Below the pieces are notes generated by a model, which searched no databases, was not told the origin of the DNA, and was given only the letters and a program-made list of their open reading frames with translations. The translations under genes and the position numbers were made by a program. Shown here piece by piece: positions 5,136-6,035 of a DNA stretch of 6,035 nucleotides (positions are counted from its first letter, which is position 1; each line of letters begins with the position of its first letter). The DNA is from Chloroflexota bacterium (GTDB taxonomy: Bacteria > Chloroflexota > Dehalococcoidia > Bin125): assembly GCA_026707335.1 (NCBI GenBank), contig JAPOXB010000010.1:1-6035 (forward strand), in the 5' to 3' direction.

Positions 5136-6014
5136 ATGACCGACTTCGACTTCATCACCACCGACCGGGTGGGCACCGACGGCCGCGTCGCCCGCGTCAC
5201 GCTCAACCGCCCCGAGAAGATGAACGCCCTCTCGCAGGAGCTGCTCTACGAGTTCAACGACGCCCTGCACGAACTCGAGACCGACCACTCGATCCGGGCG
5301 ATCATCGTCAAGGGGGCGGGGCGCACCTTCAGCGCCGGCTACGACCTGACGCCGCGGCTGGGCGGCGCCGACGGCGTCGTGCGCCGGTTCCAGCGCACCG
5401 ACGATCGGGGCCGCGCGCTGCCGATGAATAACCGCACGGCGATGCAGCAGATCACCGACATCCACATGTACTTCTGGAACATGGCCAAGATCACGATCGC
5501 GCAGGTGCACGGCTACGCCATCGCCGGCGGCTGCGAGGTGGCGATGATGGCAGACCTCGTCACGGCGGCCGAGGACGCGCAGTTCGGCCATCCCGGCTGC
5601 CGCGGGCTGGGCACCTCGCGCACGGGCGTGATCTGGCCGCTGGTGATCGGCATGCGCAAGGCCAAGGAGCTCTACTACACGGGCGAGAACATCAGCGGCG
5701 TCGAGGCCCGCGAATGCGGCATGATCAACTACGCCTGGCCGGGGGAGGAGCTGGAGGATCGCACGATCGCCCTGGCCGACCGCGTCGCCACGATGTCCTC
5801 CGATCAGCTGGCCATCCTCAAGCTCAACATGAACCGCTTCTACGAGAACATGGGCATCTACTCCTCCGTGCGCAGCAGCACCGACCTGGACGCCCTGGGA
5901 CAGCACACCGAGTTCTCGATGCAGTTCCAGGACCACATGCAGGACGAGGGGATGAAGGGGGCGCTGTCCTGGCGCGATAGTCCCTACCGGGCCACCGACA
6001 CCTACAAGCGCTGA
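5136..6014 (+). CDS. Crotonase (enoyl-CoA hydratase/isomerase) family protein
   Basis: Crotonase-fold enzymes stabilise acyl-CoA enolate intermediates in an oxyanion hole and carry out hydration, isomerisation, hydrolysis, dehalogenation or ring closure. The oxyanion motifs are RTFSAGYDL (63-71, Ala67) and GYAIAGGCEV (126-135, Gly131). Compared with rat mitochondrial enoyl-CoA hydratase, catalytic Glu144 is kept as Glu134 in CEVAMMAD, but Glu164 is replaced: FGQPE becomes FGHPG, giving Gly154. The protein is therefore probably not a standard hydratase. At 292 residues it is about 30 longer than typical members, with an extended C-terminus (about 250-292) and a longer insert at 73-100 rich in Arg. 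AGGAGAG (5122-5128) lies 7 bases before the ATG, supporting this start. It follows the small gene by 100 bases containing a hairpin and a weak -10 box, so it may be separately transcribed. Family is certain; the reaction is unknown. Confidence 0.93.
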   Translation: MTDFDFITTDRVGTDGRVARVTLNRPEKMNALSQELLYEFNDALHELETDHSIRAIIVKGAGRTFSAGYDLTPRLGGADGVVRRFQRTDDRGRALPMNNRTAMQQITDIHMYFWNMAKITIAQVHGYAIAGGCEVAMMADLVTAAEDAQFGHPGCRGLGTSRTGVIWPLVIGMRKAKELYYTGENISGVEARECGMINYAWPGEELEDRTIALADRVATMSSDQLAILKLNMNRFYENMGIYSSVRSSTDLDALGQHTEFSMQFQDHMQDEGMKGALSWRDSPYRATDTYKR

Positions 6015-6035
6015 TCGCCGGGGGTCGCGGCGATC
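6013..6035 (+). terminator. 8-bp hairpin overlapping the crotonase stop codon
   Basis: GATCGCCG (6013-6020) pairs perfectly with CGGCGATC (6028-6035) around a seven-base loop, starting inside the TGA stop codon. The stem may continue beyond the window. Its place at the gene end suggests a terminator; any following T-run is out of view. Confidence 0.4.

Overview
The window is a GC-rich bacterial segment (roughly 70% G+C by eye) with strong G/C preference at third codon positions. All six genes that can be supported lie on the + strand. The base composition, TAGAAT-like -10 boxes a short distance upstream of start codons, and the gene types fit a high-GC soil or environmental bacterium. A deep-branching Actinomycetota such as the Thermoleophilia, or a high-GC Chloroflexota, is my guess. 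No marker gene is present to settle this.

Layout. (1) 2-823: the 3' part of a class I polyphosphate kinase 2 gene, whose frame runs off the left edge. (2) 824-1305: a non-coding gap of about 480 bases. It begins with a 13-bp GC-rich hairpin that looks like a terminator, continues with further inverted repeats, and ends with a TAGAAT promoter-like box, a leader hairpin and a good ribosome binding site. (3) 1306-4568: three closely spaced genes (gaps of 27 and 20 bases) that look like one transcription unit: an enolase-superfamily sugar-acid dehydratase-like protein, an isocitrate lyase/PEP mutase-superfamily protein, and a beta-lactamase-fold serine hydrolase. (4) 4625-5035: a small unrecognised protein with an HYHYG histidine cluster. 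(5) 5136-6014: a crotonase (enoyl-CoA hydratase/isomerase) family protein, with a hairpin over its stop codon at the right edge. Genes 4 and 5 each have their own -10-like box, so they may also be transcribed independently.

How the genes may work together. An MR/MLE dehydratase yields 2-keto-3-deoxy acids, ICL/PEPM proteins cleave or decarboxylate small 2-oxo or 2-hydroxy acids, serine hydrolases of this fold open esters or lactones, and crotonases act on acyl-CoA. Together they suggest a catabolic route for an unusual hydroxy-acid, lactone or ester. The substrate cannot be read from sequence. Three of the enzymes depart from their family's textbook catalytic residues: Glu for Asp at the first metal ligand of the dehydratase, loss of the KRCGH cysteine and of one Asp in the lyase, and loss of the second catalytic Glu in the crotonase. 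They should not be named as galactonate dehydratase, methylisocitrate lyase or enoyl-CoA hydratase without experiment. PPK2 is separated from the rest by the putative terminator and is probably unrelated. No mobile element, CRISPR array, tRNA or rRNA was seen.
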